Below are positions 50,601 through 57,818 of a stretch of 64,000 nucleotides of DNA, one piece after another (the first letter of the stretch is position 1; each line of letters opens with the position of its first letter). The translations under genes were made by a program, and so were the position numbers. The notes under the pieces were generated by a model. It was not told the DNA's origin, searched no databases, and saw only the letters and a list, made by a program, of their open reading frames with translations. This stretch comes from Bin5 sp965200615 (lineage in GTDB: Bacteria > Chloroflexota > Anaerolineae > Caldilineales > Caldilineaceae): contig OZ241377.1 of the NCBI GenBank assembly GCA_965200615.1, positions 620,001 through 684,000 on the forward strand, written 5' to 3'.

Positions 50601-50703
50601 GCTCGTCGGCCTTGTGGAAGAAATATCGCCGGGCGTTCAGGTCTACATTTATGAGTTCGTAAATCTGCTCTTTGTCTATTGTGGGCTGAACTTGGACAGT
50701 CAT
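47677..50703 (-). CDS. Large helical-repeat protein of unknown function
   Basis: 1008 residues, almost wholly alpha-helical, rich in charged residues, with no signal peptide or membrane helix. The N terminus (RRYFFHKADERWLDWLWRNGFLD, then DYLFRMAEKQPADVVDIMLD) reads like ARM/HEAT-type repeats. The region VLTMFGRHLSNFYFRDKNWTRKLLPLIFP followed by KTWLYSAAWEGYL resembles the helical C-terminal parts of large STAND/NACHT-type ATPases of bacterial immunity. No Walker motif, nuclease or TIR-like catalytic motif was found. A 171-residue protein gene lies 24 bases upstream in the same direction. The gene is AT-richer than its GH106 and ABC neighbours, suggesting transfer. Confidence 0.8.
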   Translation of the reverse strand: MTVQVQPTIDKEQIYELINVDLNARRYFFHKADERWLDWLWRNGFLDAMKEESATPFTTITPELDYLFRMAEKQPADVVDIMLDTPISTDTRSQEVVYGFLRICGSLPADQLARMVDKIRAERWIQLIDSIFTQSAFEYEAMLKALADVNDIENFLILAEAVLAVRPREEMKKDPDFHESPFYLDYLSLTNIFGLLAAVGPDSAEDALRLATKIMAEVVALDKQDVGPEFQPEPEWDALIQEMRHRQVGVPVFEVIDRYTLLDVDFFDLELGQAGPHSFHGDVREMSAVAKTLLCRLVGERCTESSDVKRIYENHIASLPDSRVIWRLRLYALSLCPKVFRDDLRSALFRLFEVERYHEITSGAEYEKALQKGFPVLSGDEQQDFVQKTIQMFSQLSEDRKYDGSRILSMLLPFLDEKPQLKKQAVEAGLWLDPGHKPKPVLRTGGEFKEIRPRGTDTQDEFEKRPVAEIARKLRSEWNPAILHEQNSTDDRYSPLNAKGIGNQIKVDMPRRFSEYIENAEQFFERDVLDQHYTYTYLIGIQETILNHRKTAFEANWNGVVDLLIAIKNSGEKDPFERETRAPNWFETWLANWDAVHLVATDIVLELISEKEGLTLLDFSRYRDQILAILGYLLKYPDPSPADEDFEVPGSASDIKAMRDDPLNMAINSVRGRAFYVFNQFVFLDGEKIRSDVKQLYEDVIQRENTRAVLTMFGRHLSNFYFRDKNWTRKLLPLIFPQDTAKTWLYSAAWEGYLSAEPYGEMITDPEIQSLYQRALVLTDSDFPPGQKHTKEPNAGIAEHLALAFMYFKEFGLDHQLLQAFWKKENPKQHAHFVQSIGRFFISEDDSDEFFSNNPESKNRLRDFWDWLLQKQENQDVFKEFGLWINLDKGVFEPAWLARQVRETLKKTSGILEWRYGLLRSSPQLAEAAPEETLEIARLYLLVGGVRGNEQGTLWHWEHDDKWIEAFEILYKNPSTRRATDALVNRLIGENEKGKTFWPLKKILVENP

Positions 50704-50727
50704 TGTAGTTTTCCTGAGTCGATCAGA

Positions 50728-51243
50728 TCACTGGGGTGGCTCGCCACTCAGGAACTGATCAATGCTTCTCTGCATATCAATGGGCCGAATCAATGCTCTC
50801 TGCATAGCCGTTTCAAAGTCTCTTAGCAGAGTGTCGAAATCTGATGTTGTATAGTTCAGAAAATCCAGCCTTTCCGATGCCACACCGTGATGAGCTAGGT
50901 CGGTCAAGAGACCGTTAATCCTCCCAAGGCCCATATCCAGGAAGACAGAGCCGTAGTTTTCAAAAGCCTTTTCACGCGCTCCAATTGATCGTCTGACCCG
51001 ACCGCTCATTATGGGATAAAGAATTTCTCGCAGCGAATGGGCGGCTTGCGCTATCCGGTCAGGGTTGTTTTCGTCCTCTATGACTGACAATGCCCCTCGA
51101 AACATATCTGAAGGTTTCGCTTGAAGTTGATCCAAAGCATGAAGTTCGTCCATGCGTCTGCAAAGCTCTTCCTGTTCCGGAGTCAAACGGACTGGCGTTG
51201 AAGACGTGTCACCTAACGGTTGCGGTAGCAACTCATCTGCCAT
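50728..51243 (-). CDS. Small helical protein of unknown function, partner of the helical-repeat protein
   Basis: 171 residues, soluble and helical. The centre has NPDRIAQAAHSLREILYPIMSGRVRRSIGAREKAF, a pattern seen in predicted HEPN-like or helical accessory proteins of defence loci, followed by LGRINGLLTDLAHHGVASERLDF. No catalytic motif is certain. It precedes the 1008-residue gene by 24 bases on the same strand and is probably the first gene of a two-gene operon. A TATAAT hexamer (complement of 51287-51292) lies 44 bases upstream. Confidence 0.7.
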   Translation of the reverse strand: MADELLPQPLGDTSSTPVRLTPEQEELCRRMDELHALDQLQAKPSDMFRGALSVIEDENNPDRIAQAAHSLREILYPIMSGRVRRSIGAREKAFENYGSVFLDMGLGRINGLLTDLAHHGVASERLDFLNYTTSDFDTLLRDFETAMQRALIRPIDMQRSIDQFLSGEPPQ

Positions 51244-51286
51244 TATTCTCGATAACCCTCAATTCTTAGTCGGTCAGTCTGTACAG

Positions 51287-51292
51287 ATTATA
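51287..51292 (-). promoter_or_regulatory. Possible -10 element of the two-gene helical-protein operon
   Basis: Perfect TATAAT on the minus strand, 44 bases before the ATG at 51243. A matching -35 at 16-18 bases is not seen; TTGATC is only eight bases away. Confidence 0.3.
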
Positions 51293-51466
51293 CACCAGCC
51301 GATCAACCTTCGTTTCAGGCTTCTTGGTAGCAGGCGCACCCCAAATCTAGGGGTCATTGTCTGACCCAATCCTTGCCCAACTCACATCCCTCCACATTTC
51401 GCACATACCCATGGGCCGCATGCCCCAGCGGCACTGGCGCGATATCGTGGAGGCGCCTCGGTGCGC

Positions 51467-51700
51467 CTACTCGTGATTCTGAAGCTGTCGCAAATACTTG
51501 CAGACCAAACGGGCTTGGACGATTAACAGGGATTCGGTCTGTGTGAGGATGCTGACGCGCCTGGAGGGTGCTGGCGGGACAGCCGCGATCACTTCTCGAA
51601 ACAACTGAAGATCGGTGGGGAGTGACCTGTACTTTCTGGAGAGCTTTCTGCGTTCTCGTTGAAATTCACGCAGCTCGTTAAAATGCATCGTCCGATTCAC
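51467..51700 (-). CDS. RelE-like toxin, C-terminally truncated
   Basis: 77 residues. MHFNELREFQRERRKLSRKYRSLPTDLQLFREVIAAVPP matches the N-terminal two helices of RelE/HigB-like mRNA-interferase toxins, and IVQARLVCKYLR could be the first beta strand. Full-length relatives continue another 40-50 residues with the basic catalytic segment (KG.GVRSGLRVIYAY-like), which is missing here: the frame ends at QNHE. Its start overlaps the 3' end of the antitoxin gene by 23 bases, the usual coupling. Probably inactive as a nuclease. Confidence 0.55.
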   Translation of the reverse strand: MNRTMHFNELREFQRERRKLSRKYRSLPTDLQLFREVIAAVPPAPSRRVSILTQTESLLIVQARLVCKYLRQLQNHE

Positions 51701-52274
51701 TTACGGAGTATCTGTCATCGCGATAGAAAACAGTCTCGTAAGGAATCGGTTTACCGTAGCGAGCACATTTCCAGGGGATGTCATTGTGCGAATACTCGGA
51801 TAGCTCGGCAGGGCTCATGCCGGAGAAACGGGCCAGCACCTGCTCGATGTGTTCGATGTCACGTGTGCGCAACAGATCGGTGTCAGAACGTCCGGTTGTG
51901 AGGTATCTGTTCTGGCTGTAGTTGTGGTAGATTTGCTCCGTCTTTTGGATCGCCCCTTCCTCTTCCATGCAGCGCAGAATCCGGATTAAATTGACCGATG
52001 TCGGACCGTAGCCGTTCTTGGTGTAGGTCTCACCCATCAGGTTCTCTTCGAACTTCTCGTAGTAGTCGAAGTCAATGAAATAGAAGAGTTGGTGCAGAAC
52101 GGCTTCGCCGACGTTCGGTTTGTCCTCAACCCTGTCGAGAACGTAGAGGATCACCTGTCTGAACACGTCGGGGCGCTCTTCTTCGACGCGAATCTGGAGC
52201 TCTTCGCTCTCCTGGACTGCTTCCTCTGTAACCTGCCGATGTGCACGATCGGTAGACCGCTTCTCAGTCAGCAT
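51678..52274 (-). CDS. Panacea-domain (SocA/DUF4065-like) antitoxin
   Basis: 198 residues. The Panacea core is clear: RQVILYVLDRVEDKPNVGEAVLHQLFYFIDFDYYEKFEENLMGETYTKNGYGPTSVNLIRIL, with the KLLYFxDxxxxxxxGxxxTGxxYxxxxxGPxP pattern in a divergent form. The C terminus (FSGMSPAELSEYSHNDIPWKCARYGKPIPYETVFYRDD) is the HEDxxWxxA-like closing motif. Panacea proteins neutralise diverse toxins. It overlaps the RelE-like gene downstream. The two form a toxin-antitoxin pair whose toxin half appears shortened. Confidence 0.8.
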   Translation of the reverse strand: MLTEKRSTDRAHRQVTEEAVQESEELQIRVEEERPDVFRQVILYVLDRVEDKPNVGEAVLHQLFYFIDFDYYEKFEENLMGETYTKNGYGPTSVNLIRILRCMEEEGAIQKTEQIYHNYSQNRYLTTGRSDTDLLRTRDIEHIEQVLARFSGMSPAELSEYSHNDIPWKCARYGKPIPYETVFYRDDRYSVSESDDAF

Positions 52275-52430
52275 AGGTGGATGCTCTTTTCATCCAGTTT
52301 CGCCGTTCTGCGCTCCGTGGAACCGGCGCCTGGCTCATAGGAATGACGAACCTGGCGTTCCACTGTGCGGCTCATTTTAAGCCAGGGCGCTTGAACGGGC
52401 AAAGCCGGTCGGAATTTCGTGCCGAGCCAA

Positions 52431-53324
52431 TCAGACCTTAATCGCGCCTGAAGTCAGGCCGGCCACAAACCAGCGGCTGGTGAAGATGAAAAGGATAACC
52501 AAGGGGATCGAGCCGATCAACAGCCCCGCCATCGTCAGTCCGTAACGGGTGAAGTACTCGGTCTGGTAGGCCCACAGGCCGGGTGTCAGGGGCAGGAGGG
52601 TCTGCCGCTGGATGGTGAGGTAGGGCCAGATCAGATTGTTCCACGTGCCCAGAATGTTCAGAATCGCGGCCACGCCCAGCATCGACTTGCTCAGCGGCAG
52701 CGCGATGCGCCAGTAGCCCTGCCACTCGCTGGCGCCGTCAATGCGCGCCGCGTCGAACAGCTCCTTGGGCAGGCTTTCAAAAAAGGTGCGCAGGATAAAC
52801 ATGGCGAAAACCTGTCCGCTGGCGATCCACGGCAGGATCATCGCCCAATATGTATTCATCAGGCCGAGATCCTTCACCAGCACAAAGGACGGGATCAGCG
52901 TCATCGCCGAAGGGACCATCATCAGCGACAGCACCAGGTAGAAAAGCACCTGCCGGCCCGGGAACTCCAGAATGCCGAACGCATAGGCCGACAGCGACGC
53001 CAGCAACAGGACGCCCACCACCGTCACGCCGCTGACGATTATGCTGTTTCTGATGAACTCCAGCACGATCTCAAAGGCAAATCCGTAATTCTCCCAGTGC
53101 AGAGGGAAGGTCAACGCAAACGGCTGGCGGGCGAACTGCGGGATCGTCTTCAGAGAAATCAGGAAGGCCATCACCAGCGGCGCGATCCCTCCCACCAGGA
53201 ACAGGCTCAATAGCACGATCCGCCACCAGTCCCCGCGCAGGAACACGCCCACCTGCTCGCCCCTGCTCCGCCTGTATTGCCCCCTCATCTCCGTCCCCAC
53301 CGCACTCATCGCAATAGCCCCCAA
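52431..53324 (-). CDS. Carbohydrate ABC transporter permease, MalG type
   Basis: 297 residues as read; internal ATGs at 53309 and 53288 are possible starts. Six membrane helices, beginning IVLLSLFLVGGIAPLVMAFL. The EAA loop is FDAARIDGASEWQGYWRIALPLSK. It is the second permease of the importer and follows the MalF-type gene by 20 bases in an operon with the binding protein. The ATPase gene is not in the window; such importers often share a common MsmK-like ATPase. Confidence 0.92.
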   Translation of the reverse strand: MGAIAMSAVGTEMRGQYRRSRGEQVGVFLRGDWWRIVLLSLFLVGGIAPLVMAFLISLKTIPQFARQPFALTFPLHWENYGFAFEIVLEFIRNSIIVSGVTVVGVLLLASLSAYAFGILEFPGRQVLFYLVLSLMMVPSAMTLIPSFVLVKDLGLMNTYWAMILPWIASGQVFAMFILRTFFESLPKELFDAARIDGASEWQGYWRIALPLSKSMLGVAAILNILGTWNNLIWPYLTIQRQTLLPLTPGLWAYQTEYFTRYGLTMAGLLIGSIPLVILFIFTSRWFVAGLTSGAIKV

Positions 53325-53343
53325 ATGCCACTACCCGCTGCCG

Positions 53344-54303
53344 TTAATACTCCTCAGTCGTAATGTACTTCATATTGATCAGCGTCAGCACAAGGGTGAG
53401 GAGGAACAGGACGACGCCGATGGCGGAAGCGTAGCCCATCTTGTTGATGCGGAAGGCGTTGAAGAACATCCACATCCCCGGCACCATCGTGCTGTTGATC
53501 GGCCCGCCCTGCGTCATCGCGAACACCGCCGTGAACTCCTGGACACCCCACATGATCGTCAGCACCGAAATCAGCTTGATCTGCCCCGCGATCAGCGGCA
53601 GCTCGATCGACCAGAAACGCCGCATCTCTGAAGCGCCGTCGATCATCGCGCTTTCGACGATTTCGTAGGGGATCGCCTGCAGGCCCGCCAGCAGAATCAG
53701 GATGGCCACCCCGTCCACCCACGGAAAATTGCGCAGCATCACCGCGTACAGCGCCACGTTCGGGTCCGCCAGCCAAGCCCGCGTCCACGACTCCAGCCCT
53801 GCCCACGTCAGAATCGCATTCAGCGGGCCGACCTTGACATCGTAGATGAACTTCCACAACATCAGCGGCACGATCGCAGGAATGACCACCGGCAGAATCA
53901 TCCCCAACCGGAATGTATACTGCGTCCTTGCCCCCCGCAGCCGGTGAATCAGCACCGCAATGAACAACGAAACACCCACCGTGGACACCACATACCAGGC
54001 CGCCAGCTGCAGCATGTGGTCCATCGAGTTCAGAAATACCCGGTCTTTGGTGAAAAGATGGACGAAGTTGTCCAGGCCCACAAAATCCGCGGACAAGCCC
54101 GGCGCCCATTTGAACACCGACCGGTACAGCCCCAGCAGCGCCGGATAGTACATGAATACCAGCAGAAAGACGAAGGTGGGGGCGAGCATCGTGTAGGCGA
54201 CGCGCCCTTCGTAGATACGTTTTGCGAGCGGCTTTCTGCGTTCCTGTACGTCCACGGCCTGGGCCCCAGTATTGGACAGGGCCGGCATCTCTTTTACAAC
54301 CAT
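53344..54303 (-). CDS. Sugar ABC transporter permease, MalF type
   Basis: 319 residues, six membrane helices starting YTMLAPTFVFLLVFMYYPALLGLYRSVF. The EAA loop is VESAMIDGASEMRRFWSIELPLIAGQ. The N-terminal ~30 residues are polar and cytoplasmic. It is between the binding-protein gene (91 bases upstream, with a long inverted repeat between) and the MalG-type permease. It forms the channel heterodimer with the downstream permease. Confidence 0.92.
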   Translation of the reverse strand: MVVKEMPALSNTGAQAVDVQERRKPLAKRIYEGRVAYTMLAPTFVFLLVFMYYPALLGLYRSVFKWAPGLSADFVGLDNFVHLFTKDRVFLNSMDHMLQLAAWYVVSTVGVSLFIAVLIHRLRGARTQYTFRLGMILPVVIPAIVPLMLWKFIYDVKVGPLNAILTWAGLESWTRAWLADPNVALYAVMLRNFPWVDGVAILILLAGLQAIPYEIVESAMIDGASEMRRFWSIELPLIAGQIKLISVLTIMWGVQEFTAVFAMTQGGPINSTMVPGMWMFFNAFRINKMGYASAIGVVLFLLTLVLTLINMKYITTEEY

Positions 54304-54336
54304 CAGCGCATCCTTATTTGAGAAGTGGGGAACTGC

Positions 54337-54376
54337 GAGTAGTGAGAGGTATGGAAGGAATCACCTCTCACTACTC
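54337..54376. repeat. Perfect 14-bp inverted repeat between binding-protein and permease genes
   Basis: GAGTAGTGAGAGGT (54337-54350) and ACCTCTCACTACTC (54363-54376) form a 14-bp stem with a 12-base loop in the mRNA. There is no adjacent U tract in the minus-strand direction, so it is more likely an mRNA-processing or stabilising hairpin that raises binding-protein over permease synthesis than a terminator. Confidence 0.85.
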
Positions 54377-54394
54377 TTCACTCTCTCCTCACTA

Positions 54395-55888
54395 TCAGCA
54401 TTCCAACCCTTCCACTTCGATGAAGCGGTCCGCGTAGGCGGCGAAAGATTCCTGGATGATGTCCAGGGCGGTGTCCAGGTCCATCTGGTCCAGCATATAG
54501 GAGCGCCAGGCCTGGCCGGTCTGCTCCGCCGACTCCCCGTCCATCGTCACCACTTCGTACACGAACATCTGCGACTCACCGATCTGCTCCGTCAGCAGCG
54601 CAAACGAATCCCCGAAGCGAGGGTCGACCGGCACGTTCTTGACATTGGGCATGGTGGTGCCGATCTCGGACTGGATCGTATGCAGATTGTCCGGCACCGA
54701 AATCCAGCGCATCAGGTCGATTGCGGTGTCGATCACGCCGTCCTTCTCGGACCGGGTGGTGACTGCCACCTGGTCGCCCACGGGACCGCCAATGGGCCAG
54801 GCAGGTGTCGGCGGGTCGGTGGCATAGGCGCTGCTCTCTTTGGTCACAACCGGCGCGAAGAAGGTGCTCCACTCGAAGTCGACCAGCGGATCGTACTGCA
54901 GGCGGGGGAAGGACCAGGTGCCGTTTTCCATGATCGGCTCGATCTTGTTCAGGAAGCGCGAATGGGAGTCGGTGGCGCGGGTGGTCCAGTCCGCAGGCCG
55001 GTACTGCACATTCTGTTTCCACAGCTCCATCCAATCCCGGTACTGGGGCAAGTGCGCGTGGTAAATGCCGTTTTCGACGGCGCAGGCAACTTCTTCGCGG
55101 GTGGCCGTGCCGCGGTCGGGGTTGACCTGCGGCTCGATCTCGCCGGCCATCAGCATCCCGCCCATCTGCAGGCGGTACCAGTGGTCGGTATCGTCAACGG
55201 GGCCGGTCCAGCCGCCATAGGCATCAATACCTTCATCGCGGAAGGCTTGGCAGACGGAGAGGAATTCGGCGTAGTTCTGGGGGGCTTCAAGGCCCAAATC
55301 GTTGAACCAGTCGACGTTGTAGTAGAAGAAGGTGGTGATGAGGCCGAAGACGATGTTGTAGTAACCGCCGCGCATCAGCGTTTCACCGGTTGGGATCGGG
55401 TAAAACTGGTCGACCCACTTCTCGCTGCCGGGGTCGCCCGCCGGGATGTAGGGGTTCGGCTGGTTGAAGTAGGGCGTCAACTCTGTCCACCAGTTCTTAT
55501 CCAAATCGTCCTTAATGTGCCAGTGTGGGTGTGTGGTGATGTGCGGAATCGTCCCCGCCGTCTGCTGCGCGATCGTCCATTCACGGCCGCTGATGCCCTG
55601 GGGAACGCGGATCCACTCGATGCTCACGTCGGGGTGTTGCTCCGTGTACCCGTCCAGCACCTCAAGGACCTTGTTGTGCGGCAGCGGGTTGTCTTCGGAG
55701 CGCTCCATGCTCTGGGTGGGCGTCCAGCCGCCCCAATAGGTGACCAGCTCCTTGGTTTCGCCCATCGCGGCATCTTCACCGTCACCGGCCGGCGCCATCG
55801 GCGCCTGGCAGGCGGCAAGCCCCACGGCCGCAGTAGCGACGCCAGCAGTCTTCAGGAATGCGCGTCTAGAAAGTGCACGGTCTGTCAT
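54395..55888 (-). CDS. Extracellular sugar-binding lipoprotein of an ABC transporter (Tat-exported)
   Basis: 497 residues from ATG 55888 (MTDRALSRRAFLK). The frame runs 27 codons further upstream without meaning. SRRAFLK is a twin-arginine signal and LAAC is the lipobox, giving a Tat-exported lipoprotein. The mature protein has the bacterial type 1 extracellular binding-protein layout (KELVTYWGGWTP, DVSIEWIRVP, WFNDLGLEAPQNYAEFLSVCQAFRDEG). It delivers substrate to the two permeases downstream. AAGGAAAGGAAC precedes the start. The ligand is unknown, but the divergent DegT/PhyH operon suggests an unusual sugar or cyclitol. Confidence 0.92.
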   Translation of the reverse strand: MTDRALSRRAFLKTAGVATAAVGLAACQAPMAPAGDGEDAAMGETKELVTYWGGWTPTQSMERSEDNPLPHNKVLEVLDGYTEQHPDVSIEWIRVPQGISGREWTIAQQTAGTIPHITTHPHWHIKDDLDKNWWTELTPYFNQPNPYIPAGDPGSEKWVDQFYPIPTGETLMRGGYYNIVFGLITTFFYYNVDWFNDLGLEAPQNYAEFLSVCQAFRDEGIDAYGGWTGPVDDTDHWYRLQMGGMLMAGEIEPQVNPDRGTATREEVACAVENGIYHAHLPQYRDWMELWKQNVQYRPADWTTRATDSHSRFLNKIEPIMENGTWSFPRLQYDPLVDFEWSTFFAPVVTKESSAYATDPPTPAWPIGGPVGDQVAVTTRSEKDGVIDTAIDLMRWISVPDNLHTIQSEIGTTMPNVKNVPVDPRFGDSFALLTEQIGESQMFVYEVVTMDGESAEQTGQAWRSYMLDQMDLDTALDIIQESFAAYADRFIEVEGLEC

Positions 55889-56206
55889 TGTTCCTTTCCT
55901 TTCTGTAGAGTTGTGAAATAGGAATCTGGTCTTATCCGGCCAGGATTCGGTCGACGGTGCGGCCGTCAACGGTGAGGCCCGCAGCCAAAATCGTCATCTG
56001 ACCGTGGTGAATCAGAGGAACTTTCGGGTTTCCGCTGGAATCGATCCTCCTATTACGAGTAATGAAATGGAAGTGGGCCCAATAAGCGCCCGTTACTCTG
56101 TACTGGTACACGCCATTCGGCCAATGCGACTTCGGCCTGTAAGGAGATGCTGCCTCTGCTCGTGCCGGGCATATCCGGCCAGCGTGTCCGTGGGAGAATG
56201 CAGGCA

Positions 56207-56235
56207 AGTATAACAAGAATGGTATGCAATGTCTA
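56207..56235 (-). promoter_or_regulatory. Promoter of the ABC transporter operon
   Basis: On the minus strand TAGACA (complement of 56230-56235) and TATACT (complement of 56207-56212) are 17 bases apart. The predicted leader to the binding-protein ATG is about 310 bases. Confidence 0.7.
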
Positions 56236-56261
56236 TTTGTTAGGCCTGTTCGGTTCAGTTG

Positions 56262-56289
56262 TTGACTTGCCAACTCCGTATGCTATGAT
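56262..56289 (+). promoter_or_regulatory. Promoter of the DegT-PhyH operon
   Basis: TTGACT (56262-56267) and TATGAT (56284-56289) are 16 bases apart, 27 bases from the divergent promoter of the transporter. The leader to ATG 56468 is about 170 bases. Confidence 0.7.
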
Positions 56290-56467
56290 TGTCGGCACGT
56301 CCACTCAGTACCGAACGCCTTTGCGCCTCCGGATTCCGGGCATCTGCAAAAGTCTGAGCATAGAGATTGTTTCGCCATATCCTGTTCAACCGCAGTGGTA
56401 TCGTAGACAGTGCATGGCAGACTGTACTTGCAGCGAGCCACGAACCAATCCAGTCAGGAGTTGCACG

Positions 56468-57751
56468 ATGAGCAAGTTAGCCCTACTCGGCGGCGAGAAG
56501 GCCGTCACCACCGAGCCCCATTCCGCCGGCCACCACCGTTCACCCATGTGGGAAAGCGGCAAGGCCGCCGACTGGGAGGAGTTCTCCGAGGCCTTCGCCG
56601 CAAAGATGCAGGTCGAATACGCCCTGCCCGTCTCCTCCGGCCAGGTCGCCCTCAACTCCGCCCTCGTCGCCGCCCAGGCCGGCCCCGGTGACGAAGTCAT
56701 CGTGCCCTCCTTCACCTGGATCGCCAGCGTAAGCTGCATCATGCACAACAACGCCGTCCCCATCTTCGCCGACGTCGATCCCAAGACATACACCGTCGAC
56801 CCGGAGGACGTGCGCCGCAAGATCACACACCGCACCAAGGCCATCATCGCCGTCGACCTCTACGGCCATCCCTCCTACCTTAAAGAGCTGCTCGCCATCG
56901 CCCGCGAACATGATATCGTCCTCATCGAAGACTCAGCCCAGGCCACCGGCGCCTACGTTGACGGCGAGATCGTCGGCGGCATCGCCGACATCACCTGTTT
57001 CAGCTTCGCCGGCAAGCCGATCGCCGCCACCAGCGGCGGGGTGATGACGACCAACAGCCGCGAATACTACGAGCGCGGCGCGCTGGGCGGGCAGCATCCC
57101 TCGACCCTGTCCAAAATCCTCACCAACTCCGAACTGCTCAAGTACGCGTCGACCGGCGGTTACGGCGACAACCACCGCATCGACCGCTACGCGATGACGG
57201 TGGCCTACGAGGCGCTGGAGACCTTCGAGGAGGCCAACGATGCCCGTATCGCCAACTGCGATCTCCTCACCCAGGAGCTGAGCAAGGTCAGGGGGATTAC
57301 GCCGCCCTACGTCGCGCCCGGGGTCAAGCATGTCTACCACATGTATTCCAGCCTCTATTCAGAGGAAGAGCTGGGCGTGCCCAGGGAGGTCTTCGTCAAG
57401 GCGATCAATGCCGAAGGCATAACCGCCCTCACTTACGTCAACAGCGCCAACTTCCTCTTCCATCCCGGTGGCAAGCCGATGCCTTCCGGGCCGATCCATC
57501 ATCGCGCCCTCTTCCAGGAGAAGAACGTGTACGGGCACGGCTGCCCCTTCCAGTGCCCCCATTATGACGGTGAGGCGGACTACTCGATCGGCTCGCTGCC
57601 CGTAACCGAAAAACTGGTTGACCAGGAGTTCAATTTCCTGCAGCCGCATCTCTCCGCCCCCAACGGGCCCGACCAGATGGAGCAGTTCCTGGACGCTGTG
57701 ACCAAAGTGGTCGACAATATCGGCGATCTGGAAGGCTACCAGATCGACTAG
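56468..57751 (+). CDS. DegT/DnrJ/EryC1/StrS-family aminotransferase
   Basis: 427 residues from ATG 56468 (MSKLALLGGEKAV). The frame is open 107 codons earlier but that is leader. Fold-type I PLP enzyme: GDEVIVPSFTWIASVSCI, VDLYGHP, LIEDSAQATGAYVDG and the PLP lysine in CFSFAGKPIAATSGG, which is slightly different from the common SFxxxKxxxxGEGG. Members aminate keto sugars and inososes. It begins a five-gene operon with two PhyH-like oxygenases, an inositol-dehydrogenase-like Gfo/Idh and a propeller glycosidase. Confidence 0.88.
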   Translation: MSKLALLGGEKAVTTEPHSAGHHRSPMWESGKAADWEEFSEAFAAKMQVEYALPVSSGQVALNSALVAAQAGPGDEVIVPSFTWIASVSCIMHNNAVPIFADVDPKTYTVDPEDVRRKITHRTKAIIAVDLYGHPSYLKELLAIAREHDIVLIEDSAQATGAYVDGEIVGGIADITCFSFAGKPIAATSGGVMTTNSREYYERGALGGQHPSTLSKILTNSELLKYASTGGYGDNHRIDRYAMTVAYEALETFEEANDARIANCDLLTQELSKVRGITPPYVAPGVKHVYHMYSSLYSEEELGVPREVFVKAINAEGITALTYVNSANFLFHPGGKPMPSGPIHHRALFQEKNVYGHGCPFQCPHYDGEADYSIGSLPVTEKLVDQEFNFLQPHLSAPNGPDQMEQFLDAVTKVVDNIGDLEGYQID

Positions 57752-57818
57752 CGTACGGCCGCGGAGGTCAAGCGCAACCGCTGCGCAGTATGCGCGCGCT
57801 GAGACTGGAGAAACTTCA

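Noticed and set aside
54272..55921. 549-codon plus-strand frame opposite the binding-protein gene
   Set aside because: The minus-strand protein has a Tat signal, lipobox and family motifs, and the plus-strand translation has none.
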